From Polaribacter glomeratus (lineage in GTDB: Bacteria; Bacteroidota; Bacteroidia; Flavobacteriales; Flavobacteriaceae), in the NCBI RefSeq assembly GCF_002954665.1, contig NZ_MSCM01000001.1, forward strand, positions 1,798,075 to 1,862,074: a DNA stretch of 64,000 nucleotides. Direction: 5' to 3'. Position numbers and translations under genes: made by a program. The notes below the pieces were generated by a model. It searched no databases, was not told the origin of the DNA, and saw only the letters and a program-made list of their open reading frames with translations. Shown here piece after piece: positions 35,146 to 43,757 of this stretch. Numbering within the stretch: the stretch's first letter is position 1; each line of letters starts with the position of its first letter.

Positions 35146-35904
35146 ATGAAAATCATTATATCTCCAGCAAAGTCTCTAGATTTCGAAAGTAAAGTTCCTA
35201 CTAGTTTGCATACGCAACCTCGTTTTTTAGAACAATCAGAAAAACTACACAAGAAACTAAAAACACTTTCAAAAAATAAATTATCCGACTTAATGAAAAT
35301 TTCTGATGATTTAGCTGCCTTAAATTATGATCGCAATCAAACTTGGGAAACTCCGTTTACAACCGAGAATTCTAAACAAGCTATCTACGCTTTTACTGGT
35401 GAGGTTTTTAGAGGAATTGACGTTAATTCTTTGGATGAAAAAAAATTACCCATTTTGCAAGAACGTCTGCGTATTTTATCTGGTTTATACGGCTTGTTAA
35501 AACCGTTGGATTTAATACAACCGTACCGTTTAGAAATGGGAACACGTTTACAAGTTGGTAAAACAGAAAATTTGTACAAATTTTGGGATAATTCTGTTGC
35601 TGAAGCTTTGAATACTGAATTAGCTGATGGTGAATTATTGATCAACTTAGCCAGCTCAGAATACTTTAAAGTGTTGCCAAAAAAGGTTTTAAAAGTACCG
35701 ATGATAACGCCAGTCTTTAAAGATTTTAAAAATGGAGAATATAAAATTGTGATGACATATGCCAAAAAAGCGCGTGGATTAATGGTGCGTTTTATTATTG
35801 AAAACAACGTTAAAACCATCGAAGAATTAAAAGGTTTTAATATTGATAAGTATCGTTTTTCTGAAGAAATGTCTTCTGGAAATGATTTGGTGTTTACCAG
35901 GTAA
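35146..35904 (+). CDS. yaaA: peroxide stress protein YaaA
   Basis: The 252-residue protein shows the DUF328/YaaA hallmarks. They are the opening MKIIISPAKSLDFESKVP, AIYAFTGEVFRGID near residue 81, RILSGLYGLLKPLDLIQPYR near 107 and KARGLMVRFIIEN near 206. YaaA lowers intracellular iron and limits Fenton damage during hydrogen peroxide stress in E. coli. It is a single-gene unit; its 3' gap is filled with short tandem repeats. Confidence 0.96.
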   Translation: MKIIISPAKSLDFESKVPTSLHTQPRFLEQSEKLHKKLKTLSKNKLSDLMKISDDLAALNYDRNQTWETPFTTENSKQAIYAFTGEVFRGIDVNSLDEKKLPILQERLRILSGLYGLLKPLDLIQPYRLEMGTRLQVGKTENLYKFWDNSVAEALNTELADGELLINLASSEYFKVLPKKVLKVPMITPVFKDFKNGEYKIVMTYAKKARGLMVRFIIENNVKTIEELKGFNIDKYRFSEEMSSGNDLVFTR

Positions 35905-35928
35905 TTTTTAGTTAGTCGTTTTTAGTAG

Positions 35929-36174
35929 CAGTATGAAATGGCAGTATGAAATGGCAGTATGAAGTGGCAGTGGACAGTTGCAGTTGCAGTTGCAGTTGCA
36001 GTGGACAGTTACAGTGGACAGTAGCAGTTGCAGTTGCAGTATTTAGTGGAAATTGAGCAATAGCTTCTTTAGATAAAGGACTAACTTTAAACTGAACACT
36101 TAGACTGAAAACTGAGACTGAGACTGAAGACTGAAAACTGAAAACTGAAAACTGAAGACTGAAAACTATATACT
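35929..36174. repeat. composite short tandem repeats between convergent genes
   Basis: Three kinds of short repeat follow each other: about three copies of a 13-mer-like GGCAGTATGAAAT unit (35938-35967), runs of the hexamer CAGTTG (to about 36040), and a period-7 array of ACTGAAA with ACTGAGA and AGACTGA variants (about 36090-36170). They fill the gap between the convergent yaaA and blh genes. Confidence 0.85.
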
Positions 36175-36188
36175 GAAGAAAAACTTAA

Positions 36189-37073
36189 TCAATTCTTCAT
36201 TTTATGCATCACCCAAGTATGTGGCGCAGTAACTGCAAATAAAATTACAAAAACAACGGTTGCAAATAACTTTATTTGAGGAACTAATTGGTATAAAATT
36301 AATAACCCAGCGATGCTAATGACCCAATAAATCATAGCTTTTTTTACATAAAATAGGGTGTTTTTCTTGCTCAAATCTCCCGAAATAAATTCTATTTGGT
36401 GGATTATTGAAGGAATAGAGTGCCAAAAAATAAAGTAGATGGCAAAACCTAAAATCAAAGAAGAAGTTTTAAAAACTAGAAATAATAGCAGTAAATAAAA
36501 GAATTCTTTCACAAATATTTCGACCGTATTTTTTTTAGCTAAAACCAAATACAAACTTCCGGTAAATAAAAAAATAGCGCTCGTTATTAACGTAGTTTCA
36601 ATTTGAAGTTTAGTGAATGTTGCCCCTGTGAGTTCTATCATAATGGTATCTACATCCATAATTGATTGATAAAAGAGTAACGAAAAAATAAACAATCCGT
36701 AAGCTAAAAAGTAAACTACATTAAATAAAAAATTTAAATTGATTGTTTCACCAAGATGTTCTTCTCCAAAATGATAAGCGCTTAGTAAAACGAAAAGTAA
36801 AATCGCAATAAAAGGGCTGATTAAATAGATAAAAACACATAAAACAATAATACTTATATAGATAATAAGGTTTTTTCTAAACGTTTTATCAATTTTATCT
36901 TTAGTAGATAGAATTAATAAATCGTTGGCACCGTGCAAAATACCTATAGAAACAACCATTACATACGCTAATAAATCTTCTACTACTTCTCCAAATTGAA
37001 TACTTATCCAAAATAAGAAAAATGTAAAAAAGATCATAAAATCTTGATAATTGTATGTTTTTTTTGCTACCAT
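36189..37073 (-). CDS. blh: beta-carotene 15,15'-dioxygenase, Brp/Blh family
   Basis: Blh cleaves beta-carotene to two molecules of retinal, the chromophore of the rhodopsin encoded next door. The 294-residue protein has about eight membrane helices. The family's conserved histidines are seen in GILHGANDLL near residue 43, AYHFGEEHLG near 100, IFWHSIPSIIHQ near 216 and PHTWVMHKM at the end. It is divergent from the proteorhodopsin gene with an 88-base gap, a standard arrangement in marine flavobacteria. Carotenoid synthesis genes are not in the window. Confidence 0.94.
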   Translation of the reverse strand: MVAKKTYNYQDFMIFFTFFLFWISIQFGEVVEDLLAYVMVVSIGILHGANDLLILSTKDKIDKTFRKNLIIYISIIVLCVFIYLISPFIAILLFVLLSAYHFGEEHLGETINLNFLFNVVYFLAYGLFIFSLLFYQSIMDVDTIMIELTGATFTKLQIETTLITSAIFLFTGSLYLVLAKKNTVEIFVKEFFYLLLLFLVFKTSSLILGFAIYFIFWHSIPSIIHQIEFISGDLSKKNTLFYVKKAMIYWVISIAGLLILYQLVPQIKLFATVVFVILFAVTAPHTWVMHKMKN

Positions 37074-37098
37074 ATATCAAAGTTATGAATTTTTATTG

Positions 37099-37106
37099 TA
37101 TTTTTG
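37099..37106 (+). promoter_or_regulatory. -7 box for proteorhodopsin
   Basis: TATTTTTG is a full TAnnTTTG match 55 bases before the ATG. The -33 region is weak, with no TTG at the usual spacing, which may mean that an activator or another sigma factor helps. Confidence 0.5.
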
Positions 37107-37133
37107 TTTAGCGTTTACAAATAAACGTTAAAC
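37106..37133 (+). promoter_or_regulatory. 12-bp inverted repeat in the proteorhodopsin leader
   Basis: GTTTAGCGTTTA at 37106-37117 pairs with TAAACGTTAAAC at 37122-37133 (11 of 12 pairs, 4-base loop). It begins at the last base of the -7 box and ends 28 bases before the ATG. It could be an operator at the transcription start or a leader hairpin in the mRNA. Confidence 0.65.
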
Positions 37134-37161
37134 AATTTTTACTAACTTAAATCTATTTACA

Positions 37162-37893
37162 ATGAATTTATCAATTAATTTTTTGTCGGTTGCAAAGATG
37201 GCGCCCGATGATTATGTTGGGTTTACATTTTTTGTAGGCTGTATGGCTATGATGGCCGCTTCAGTATTTTTCTTTTTATCAATGAGTAGCTTTGATAAGA
37301 AATGGAGAACATCAATTTTAGTTTCAGGTTTGATTACTTTTATCGCTGCTGTACATTATTGGTACATGAGAGATTATTGGGTATCAAACATGGAATCGCC
37401 AACTTTCTTTAGATACGTAGACTGGGTATTAACAGTACCATTAATGTGTGTTGAATTCTATTTAATTTTAAAAGTAGCAGGAGCTAAAAAATCGTTAATG
37501 TGGCGATTAATTTTCTTATCTGTAGTAATGTTAGTTACAGGATACATGGGAGAAGTTCTTTACAGAGATCAAGCATGGTTCTGGGGATTAATTTCAGGTC
37601 TAGCATATTTCGTAATTGTGTATGACATCTGGTTCGGTACTGCTAAGAAACTAGCTGAAGCTGCAGGCGGAGCTGTATTAAAAGCACACAAAACATTATG
37701 CTGGTTTGTATTAGTTGGATGGGCAATTTACCCAATTGGGTATATGGCAGGAACTCCAGGATGGTACGAAGGTGTATTTGGAGGATTAGACTTAGATGTT
37801 ATTTACAACATTGGAGATGCTATTAACAAAATTGGATTTGGATTGGTTGTTTACAACTTAGCTGTTCAAAGTTCTGAAGAAATCAAAAAATAA
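37162..37893 (+). CDS. proteorhodopsin, green-type proton pump
   Basis: This 243-residue seven-helix rhodopsin pumps protons outward in light. The retinal Schiff-base lysine is K223 in GDAINKIGFG. In helix C, RYVDWVLTVPLMCVEFY gives counter-ion D87, T91 and proton donor E98, so the D-T-E pump signature is intact (equivalent to 97, 101 and 108 of the SAR86 protein). The spectral tuning position is M95, the flavobacterial green-absorbing form. H65 matches the conserved histidine partner of the counter-ion. It is monocistronic, with a terminator after it and blh divergent before it. Confidence 0.98.
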   Translation: MNLSINFLSVAKMAPDDYVGFTFFVGCMAMMAASVFFFLSMSSFDKKWRTSILVSGLITFIAAVHYWYMRDYWVSNMESPTFFRYVDWVLTVPLMCVEFYLILKVAGAKKSLMWRLIFLSVVMLVTGYMGEVLYRDQAWFWGLISGLAYFVIVYDIWFGTAKKLAEAAGGAVLKAHKTLCWFVLVGWAIYPIGYMAGTPGWYEGVFGGLDLDVIYNIGDAINKIGFGLVVYNLAVQSSEEIKK

Positions 37894-37915
37894 TAATTTT
37901 AATTAATTATTTTAG

Positions 37916-37953
37916 AGTCCAAAAGCCTTAAAAAGCCTTTGGACTTTTTTTTT
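37916..37953 (+). terminator. terminator after proteorhodopsin
   Basis: AGTCCAAAAGCCTT and AAGCCTTTGGACT form a hairpin followed by eight T residues. The T-run overlaps the stop codon of the convergent sdaA gene. Confidence 0.88.
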
Positions 37954-39376
37954 AACAATCAACGATTCTAACAGTAACCGCCAAACCTCCTTCGGATGTT
38001 TCTTTGTAATTTTTATTCATGTCTTTTGCAGTTTCCCACATCGTATCAATTACTTTATCCAAAGAAACTAAACATTCTTTCGGATTGGTTTCTAAAGCAA
38101 TTTCTGCGGCATGAATCGCTTTTATTGCACCCATAGAATTTCTTTCAATACAAGGCACTTGCACTAAACCACCAATAGGATCACAAGTTAACCCCAAATG
38201 ATGTTCCATCGCAATTTCTGCTGCGGATAAACATTGTGCAGGAGAACCACCTAACAGTTCGGTTAAAGCAGCTGCTGCCATTGCAGATGACACTCCTATT
38301 TCTGCCTGACAACCTCCCATTGCTGCAGAAATTGTGGCATTCTTTTTAAAAATACTACCAATTTCGCCAGCAACTAATAAAAATCTTTTTATGTGACTAA
38401 AATCTGCTTGATGATTTTCTATTACTAAATAATACATTAAAACAGACGGTATTACACCTGCACTTCCGTTTGTTGGTGCGGTTACAACTCTACCTAAAGC
38501 AGCATTTACTTCATTTACAGAAAGTGCAAAACAGCTTACCCATTTTAAAATTTCTCTAAATTTAACTTCGGTACTTCTAATAGCAGTTATCCATTGCTCT
38601 AGATTTTTATACGTTGTGTCTTTAATTAATTTATTGTGTAAATCAAACGCTCTACGCTTTACATTTAATCCGCCAGGAAGTTTGCCTTCTGTATGGCAAC
38701 CAATATGCATACATTCTAACATCGTTTCCCAAATTCTTTTCAATTCAAAATCGATCTCATCGGCACTTCTTAATTCTAATTCGTTTTTTAGAACGACATC
38801 AGAAATTAGTAGATTTTCATTTTCACAATATTCTTCTAATTGTATTGCTTTGTTTATTGGATACGGAAAATTCTTTTTAGTAATTTCTATTACTTCTTCT
38901 AAATGGTCTTTTTCTTGCACAATAAAACCTCCACCGATAGAATAATAGGTTTCAGTTGATATTTCTTTGCCTTTACAAAAACCTCTAAAAGTGATTCCGT
39001 TTGCATGAAAAGGAAGAAAGTCTTTATTAAAAACAATATTTTCAAAAGAAAAAGTAATTTCTCTTTCGTTATTAAATTGTAATTTATGTTGATTTTTAAT
39101 TTGACTGACGATATTTTCAATTTCAGGAATAGGAATATATTCTGGGTCTGTACCACTTAAACCTAGCAAAATTGCATAATCTGTAGCGTGTCCTTTTCCG
39201 GTAAGAGACAAAGAGCCAAATAAATCTATTCTTATTCCATCTATTTGATGAAATAATTTAGTTTCGTTTACAGTTTTAATCCACTGTTGTGCAGCTCGCC
39301 AAGGCCCAAGCGTATGAGAACTTGATGGACCAACACCAATTTTGAGCATATCAAAAACACTAATAAATTGCGACAT
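37952..39376 (-). CDS. sdaA: L-serine ammonia-lyase (iron-sulfur, single chain)
   Basis: The enzyme deaminates L-serine to pyruvate. The 474-residue protein joins the beta domain (ISVFDMLKIGVGPSSSHTLGP at the start) and the alpha domain in one chain. Cysteines likely to hold the 4Fe-4S cluster are in GGCQAEIG, TCDPIGGLVQVPC and the C-terminal VDC. GRVVTAPTNGSAGVIP near residue 300 is a family signature. It is a single-gene unit convergent with proteorhodopsin. Confidence 0.95.
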   Translation of the reverse strand: MSQFISVFDMLKIGVGPSSSHTLGPWRAAQQWIKTVNETKLFHQIDGIRIDLFGSLSLTGKGHATDYAILLGLSGTDPEYIPIPEIENIVSQIKNQHKLQFNNEREITFSFENIVFNKDFLPFHANGITFRGFCKGKEISTETYYSIGGGFIVQEKDHLEEVIEITKKNFPYPINKAIQLEEYCENENLLISDVVLKNELELRSADEIDFELKRIWETMLECMHIGCHTEGKLPGGLNVKRRAFDLHNKLIKDTTYKNLEQWITAIRSTEVKFREILKWVSCFALSVNEVNAALGRVVTAPTNGSAGVIPSVLMYYLVIENHQADFSHIKRFLLVAGEIGSIFKKNATISAAMGGCQAEIGVSSAMAAAALTELLGGSPAQCLSAAEIAMEHHLGLTCDPIGGLVQVPCIERNSMGAIKAIHAAEIALETNPKECLVSLDKVIDTMWETAKDMNKNYKETSEGGLAVTVRIVDC

Positions 39377-39410
39377 CCGTAAAAATTTGACTTATTATGG
39401 CTGTAAATGT

Positions 39411-39436
39411 AAAAAATCCAACTCAATGAGTTGGAT
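39411..39436 (-). terminator. terminator after DUF2853 gene
   Basis: ATCCAACTCA (39416-39425) and TGAGTTGGAT (39427-39436) are perfectly complementary. On the minus strand the hairpin is followed by a run of Ts (39411-39416), so it ends transcription from the DUF2853 gene. Confidence 0.85.
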
Positions 39437-39465
39437 TTATTTTGATATTATTAAAAGAAACTTAT

Positions 39466-39807
39466 TTACATTCCGTAAATAGACTCTTTATCAAATTTCT
39501 TAACTAACATGTAGTAAACCACAGCTCTGTATTTTTTTCTTTCAGACTTTCCAATTCTTTCCATAACTTCTTCTATTCCTGCATCTAATTTAGCATCATC
39601 TGCCAAACCTAATTTTTTAATTAAGAAGTTATTTTTTACTGTTGCTAATTCTTTAGCATCAGAACCAGAAACTGTTTCTGCGTCTGCTTTGTAAATAGAT
39701 GGTCCTAAACCTTTTGTTACAGCTGCTAATAAATCAGAATTAGAACGTAAATCTCTGTCGTCCATAAATTTCTTGTACAATGCTACTTTTTCATCAAATT
39801 TACTCAT
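39466..39807 (-). CDS. DUF2853 family protein
   Basis: This 113-residue, lysine-rich helical protein matches DUF2853: VALYKKFMDDRDL near residue 8, LGPSIYKADAETVSGSD near 34 and RKKYRAVVYYMLVKKF near 90. A structure of a family member exists, but no function is established to my knowledge. It is a monocistronic gene with one of the clearest promoters in the window and its own terminator. It is divergent from dnaK. Confidence 0.9.
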   Translation of the reverse strand: MSKFDEKVALYKKFMDDRDLRSNSDLLAAVTKGLGPSIYKADAETVSGSDAKELATVKNNFLIKKLGLADDAKLDAGIEEVMERIGKSERKKYRAVVYYMLVKKFDKESIYGM

Positions 39808-39847
39808 GATTTTGTTTTTTAAATTATTAATTTTTTGTTAAACTTCC

Positions 39848-39878
39848 CAAATATAAGAAAATAATTAATTATTTCAAA
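39848..39878 (-). promoter_or_regulatory. canonical Bacteroidota promoter for DUF2853
   Basis: On the minus strand TTTG (39875-39878) is followed after exactly 19 bases by TATATTTG (39848-39855). Both elements and the spacing match the main sigma factor consensus of the phylum. The box is about 40 bases before the ATG at 39807. Confidence 0.8.
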
Positions 39879-39978
39879 TTGAATAGGTGCTCTTTAATTT
39901 GGACACAATTTATGTCAAAGTGTCACAAATCATTAAAAAATATTTTCTAAAACTGACATTTTCTAATTAAAAAGCAGT

Positions 39979-39993
39979 TGGCACACAGTTTGC
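39979..39993 (+). promoter_or_regulatory. sigma-54-type -24/-12 promoter for dnaK
   Basis: TGGCACACAGTTTGC contains GG at 39980-39981 and GC at 39992-39993, separated by exactly 10 bases. It matches the RpoN consensus TGGCACN-N4-TTGC at every fixed position except the G after TGGCAC. It would start transcription near 40004-40006 and give a leader of about 43 bases before the dnaK ATG. Confidence 0.65.
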
Positions 39994-40048
39994 CAATTGT
40001 TTAAATGTAAAATTGAATTAAGAATTTTTTAAATATAAATATTGAGTT

Positions 40049-41950
40049 ATGAGTAAAATAATTGGAATAGATTTAGGAACAACAAACTCTTGTGTATCTG
40101 TAATGGAAGGTAACGAGCCTGTTGTAATACCTAATGCTGAAGGAAAAAGAACAACTCCTTCGATTGTAGCGTTTGTAGAAGGTGGAGAGCGTAAAATTGG
40201 TGATCCTGCAAAAAGACAAGCTGTTACAAACCCAACAAAAACAGTTTATTCTATTAAACGTTTTATGGGTAATAAGTTCTCTGATTCTTCTAACGAAGTA
40301 AAAAGAGTACCTTATAAAGTTGTAAAAGGTGATAATGACACGCCAAGAGTAGATATTGATGGTCGTTTATATACGCCTCAAGAAATTTCTGCAATGGTTT
40401 TACAGAAAATGAAAAAAACAGCAGAAGACTATTTAGGAACTACAGTAACTGAAGCTGTAATTACGGTACCTGCTTATTTTAACGATGCACAAAGACAAGC
40501 TACAAAAGAAGCTGGTGAAATTGCTGGTTTAAAAGTTAGAAGAATAATAAACGAACCAACTGCCGCTGCATTAGCGTATGGTTTAGATAAATCTCACGAT
40601 GATAAAAAAATCGTTGTTTTTGATTTTGGTGGTGGAACACATGATGTTTCTATCTTAGAATTAGGAGATGGTGTTTTTGAAGTATTAGCTACAGATGGTG
40701 ATACACATTTAGGTGGTGATGATGTTGATGCAAAAATCATTGACTGGTTAGCTGCTGAGTTTAAAGCGGATGAAAACATGGATTTAACTACAGATCCAAT
40801 GGCTTTACAACGTTTAAAAGAAGCTGCTGAAAAAGCGAAGATTGAATTATCTTCTTCTGCTTCTACAGAAATTAACTTACCATATATTACTGCTACCGCA
40901 AGTGGCCCAAAACACTTGGTAAGAACTTTATCTAAATCAAAATTTGAGCAATTAATTGATGATTTAGTAAAACGTACAATTGCACCTTGTGCTACTGCGT
41001 TAAAAAATGCTGGTTTATCAAAATCTGATATCGACGAAATAGTTTTAGTTGGTGGTTCTACAAGAATTCCTGCTGTACAAGAAGCTGTTGAAAAATTCTT
41101 CGGAAAAGCGCCTAGTAAAGGTGTAAATCCTGATGAAGTTGTTGCTTTAGGAGCTGCAATTCAAGGTGGAGTTTTATCTGGTGATGTTAAAGATGTATTG
41201 TTATTAGACGTTACACCTTTATCTTTAGGTATCGAAACAATGGGGAATGTTTTCACAAAATTAATTGATGCAAACACAACTATTCCTACTAAGAAATCTC
41301 AAGTATTCTCTACAGCAGTAGACAATCAACCATCTGTAGAAATTCACGTTTTACAAGGTGAAAGAGCAATGGCTGCTGATAATAATACAATTGGTCGTTT
41401 CCATTTAGATGGTTTACCTCCTGCACAAAGAGGCGTACCTCAAGTAGAAGTTACTTTTGATATTGATGCAAATGGTATCATTAAAGTTTCTGCTCAAGAC
41501 AAAGGAACAAACAAATCTCATGAAATTAGAATTGAAGCTTCTTCTGGTTTATCTGAAGAAGATATCGCTAAAATGAGACAAGAAGCAGAAGAAAATGCTG
41601 ATTCTGATAAGATTGCTAGAGAAACTGCAGAAAAAGTAAATGGAGCTGACTCTATGATTTTTCAAACAGAAAATCAATTAAAAGAATTTGGTGATAAATT
41701 ATCTGATGATAAAAAAGCACCAATTGAAGCTGCTTTAGTTGAATTAGTTGCTGCTCATGAATCTAGAGATATTGCACTAATTGATGCTGCAATGGAGAAA
41801 ATTAATGCTGCTTGGAAAGTTGCATCTGAAGAAATGTATGCTGCACAAGGAGCCGGAGGAGCACCTGGAGCAGAGCAACAAGGTCAACCAGAAGCTAAAG
41901 ACGCTCAAGGAGACAATGTTGAAGATGTAGATTTCGAAGAGGTTAAGTAA
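40049..41950 (+). CDS. dnaK: Hsp70 chaperone DnaK
   Basis: DnaK binds and refolds exposed hydrophobic segments with DnaJ and GrpE. The 633-residue protein begins [14 protein letters not shown]. It has [19 protein letters not shown] near 190 and [15 protein letters not shown] sequence ([13 protein letters not shown]) near 333. The substrate-binding domain is followed by a helical lid and a Gly/Ala/Gln-rich tail ending in [10 protein letters not shown]. dnaJ and grpE are not adjacent. It is monocistronic, preceded by a sigma-54-like box and followed by a terminator. Confidence 0.98.
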   Translation: MSKIIGIDLGTTNSCVSVMEGNEPVVIPNAEGKRTTPSIVAFVEGGERKIGDPAKRQAVTNPTKTVYSIKRFMGNKFSDSSNEVKRVPYKVVKGDNDTPRVDIDGRLYTPQEISAMVLQKMKKTAEDYLGTTVTEAVITVPAYFNDAQRQATKEAGEIAGLKVRRIINEPTAAALAYGLDKSHDDKKIVVFDFGGGTHDVSILELGDGVFEVLATDGDTHLGGDDVDAKIIDWLAAEFKADENMDLTTDPMALQRLKEAAEKAKIELSSSASTEINLPYITATASGPKHLVRTLSKSKFEQLIDDLVKRTIAPCATALKNAGLSKSDIDEIVLVGGSTRIPAVQEAVEKFFGKAPSKGVNPDEVVALGAAIQGGVLSGDVKDVLLLDVTPLSLGIETMGNVFTKLIDANTTIPTKKSQVFSTAVDNQPSVEIHVLQGERAMAADNNTIGRFHLDGLPPAQRGVPQVEVTFDIDANGIIKVSAQDKGTNKSHEIRIEASSGLSEEDIAKMRQEAEENADSDKIARETAEKVNGADSMIFQTENQLKEFGDKLSDDKKAPIEAALVELVAAHESRDIALIDAAMEKINAAWKVASEEMYAAQGAGGAPGAEQQGQPEAKDAQGDNVEDVDFEEVK

Positions 41951-42000
41951 GCAGAATGTTGAATTTGTTTTTACAAATTCTTACATATCGCTTATCCCGC

Positions 42001-42100
42001 CTTTTAGGGGCATCTCAAGAAGATCATCTCTAATTAATTTAGGGAATCACAAGAAGTTAATCTTAAACTTGTTTCAGATTATCTCAAGAAAAACATATTT
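42001..42100 (+). repeat. three degenerate repeats of about 35 bases after dnaK
   Basis: TCTCAAGAA at 42013-42021, TCACAAGAA at 42047-42055 and TCTCAAGAA at 42082-42090 recur at spacings of 34 and 35 bases. Neighbouring bases are also partly alike (TTTAGGG before, GTTAATC or GATCATC after). They lie between the dnaK stop and its terminator, so they are transcribed in the 3' leader. Confidence 0.55.
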
Positions 42101-42114
42101 TCTTAAAATAACTA

Positions 42115-42147
42115 AAACGCAATCATTCATTTGATTGCGTTTTTTTA
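42115..42147 (+). terminator. terminator after dnaK
   Basis: AAACGCAATCA (42115-42125) pairs with TGATTGCGTTT (42132-42142), followed by a T-run to 42147. This is a standard intrinsic terminator. Confidence 0.92.
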
Positions 42148-42186
42148 TGATTAAAAATTGTCTGCTTTTAATTACTTTTGATGCTT

Positions 42187-43074
42187 ATGAAAAAATTTAT
42201 ATTTCTTGTACTTCTATTAGTTTTGATAATTTCCTGTTCAAAAAAAACCTATTCGTCTTTTAAAATAGGTATTATTGCAGATTGCCAATATTGTGATTGC
42301 GAAGTAAAATGGGACAGGTACTATAAAAAATCTCCACAAAGATTAAAAGAAGCAATTGCTATTTTAAACAAAGATTCTTTAAATTACACCATTCATTTAG
42401 GTGATTTTATTGATCAAAAAATGAGCAGTTTAGATAGTATATTACCAACTTGGAACAGTTTGAAGTCTACATCTTATCACGTTTTAGGAAATCATGATTT
42501 TGACGTTAGCGAAGCCCACAAAGAAAAGATTATCGAAAAACTAAATTTAAAAGATAGGTATTATAGTTTTGTAGAAAGAGATTGGCGATTTATTGTTTTA
42601 GACGGAAACGATTTAAGCTTTTACGGCACAACTTCAGAGCTTAAAAAACAACAAACAGATTCACTTTTCAATTCTTTAGAAAATAAAAATTTACCTTATT
42701 TAAAAAAATGGAATGGCGGTTTGAGCAATACGCAACTAAATTGGATTCGATCAGAATTAAACAAAGCTGTTCAAGAAAATCAGAAAGTTGGTTTTTATTG
42801 TCATTTTCCCATTTTTCCAATAGATCAACATACTATTTGGAACAGAGAACAATTTTTATCTTTAATTAAACCATATAAAAATGTAAAATTGTTTTTTAAT
42901 GGTCATAATCATGCAGGCGCTTATCAGTTGGTTGATAATGTGCACTATTTAACTTTTAAAGGAATGGTAGACACAGAAAAAACCTCTGCTTTTGCGAAAG
43001 TAAAATTTGATAAAGACACTGTTTTTGTAGAAGGTTTTCATAGAGAAATTTCAAGAAAATTAATCATCAAATAA
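42187..43074 (+). CDS. calcineurin-type metallophosphoesterase lipoprotein
   Basis: From the ATG at 42187 (MKKFIFLVLLLVLIISCSKK) the product is a 295-residue lipoprotein. Metal-binding motifs in order are GIIADCQYCDC, HLGDFID, LGNHDFD, CHFP and FFNGHNHAG, so the dimetal site looks complete. The ADCQYCDC variant replaces the usual DxH with DCQY, as in ADPRibase-Mn-like enzymes. It would act on phosphodiesters or nucleotides in the periplasm. A full -7 box (TACTTTTG, 42173-42180) lies immediately upstream, so the leader is very short. An alternative start is the ATG at 42181. Confidence 0.85.
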   Translation: MKKFIFLVLLLVLIISCSKKTYSSFKIGIIADCQYCDCEVKWDRYYKKSPQRLKEAIAILNKDSLNYTIHLGDFIDQKMSSLDSILPTWNSLKSTSYHVLGNHDFDVSEAHKEKIIEKLNLKDRYYSFVERDWRFIVLDGNDLSFYGTTSELKKQQTDSLFNSLENKNLPYLKKWNGGLSNTQLNWIRSELNKAVQENQKVGFYCHFPIFPIDQHTIWNREQFLSLIKPYKNVKLFFNGHNHAGAYQLVDNVHYLTFKGMVDTEKTSAFAKVKFDKDTVFVEGFHREISRKLIIK

Positions 43075-43083
43075 TTACTTAAC

Positions 43084-43608
43084 TTGAAAACCTACAATCA
43101 AACCAACTTTTTTAAACACACTTTTTGCGAATTCGATCTAATTGATACTTTTGAATTCCCAGAAAACACCAATTATAAAAGTAAATCAGAAAGTATTTAT
43201 TTTTATACGGATGAAGGCGTGTACAGAAAATCGAATCATTGGGGAAGAGTTGCAAATTGTAGATGGAAAATAACTACAAATGAAAACTATAAAAATCAAC
43301 AAATAGTTATCGGATTTGCAAAATGGAGCGACTTCTACCCCATCAGTTCATCAGAAAAACTATTTTTTATTGCTGTAAATTTTGATAAAAGAACAGCTAA
43401 AATTCAGTCAGGCACAAAAGATTCTACCAATCATTTATTTACATTTTCTGAAGCTCAAAAACGAATAAAACAGAGTACTCATTTATTAAATGAGGATAAA
43501 TGGACACGTTATTTTGAAGCAAGTATAAAAGACATCAAATTTAAAATTATTTCTGATTTTATCAATTCTGATAAAACGTTGCAAGAAATTAAGAAGTGTT
43601 ATAAATAA
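43084..43608 (+). CDS. hypothetical protein downstream of the phosphoesterase
   Basis: This 174-residue soluble protein starts at a TTG (43084), 9 bases after the phosphoesterase, so it is probably cotranscribed. It is rich in aromatic and basic residues: GVYRKSNHWGRVANCRWKI near residue 45 and FAKWSDFYPISSSEKLFF near 78. There is no signal peptide. I do not recognise a family. Possible later starts do not improve the reading. Confidence 0.65.
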   Translation: MKTYNQTNFFKHTFCEFDLIDTFEFPENTNYKSKSESIYFYTDEGVYRKSNHWGRVANCRWKITTNENYKNQQIVIGFAKWSDFYPISSSEKLFFIAVNFDKRTAKIQSGTKDSTNHLFTFSEAQKRIKQSTHLLNEDKWTRYFEASIKDIKFKIISDFINSDKTLQEIKKCYK

Positions 43609-43704
43609 TTCAAGCTTTGGAATTGTTATTTCGCAGAGTTTCACAGAGAATTCATAGAGATTATTAGAAAAATGAAAAAAGGTAAAAAATAAATTCCTTT
43701 TAAG

Positions 43705-43712
43705 TAGCTTTG
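43705..43712 (+). promoter_or_regulatory. -7 box for NADH dehydrogenase gene
   Basis: TAGCTTTG fully matches TAnnTTTG and ends 45 bases before the ATG at 43758. No -33 TTG is evident at standard spacing. Confidence 0.45.
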
Positions 43713-43757
43713 CATTTCTAAAAATCTACTATTCTAAATTACTAACAGTCATAAAAA

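Noticed and set aside
35929..36174. Possible CRISPR array
   Set aside because: Units are 6, 7 or 13 bases without unique spacers of 25-40 bases, and no cas genes are near.
42001..42100. Possible CRISPR-like array after dnaK
   Set aside because: Only about 9-20 bases are shared among three degenerate copies; no leader or cas genes; more likely leader RNA structure or binding sites.
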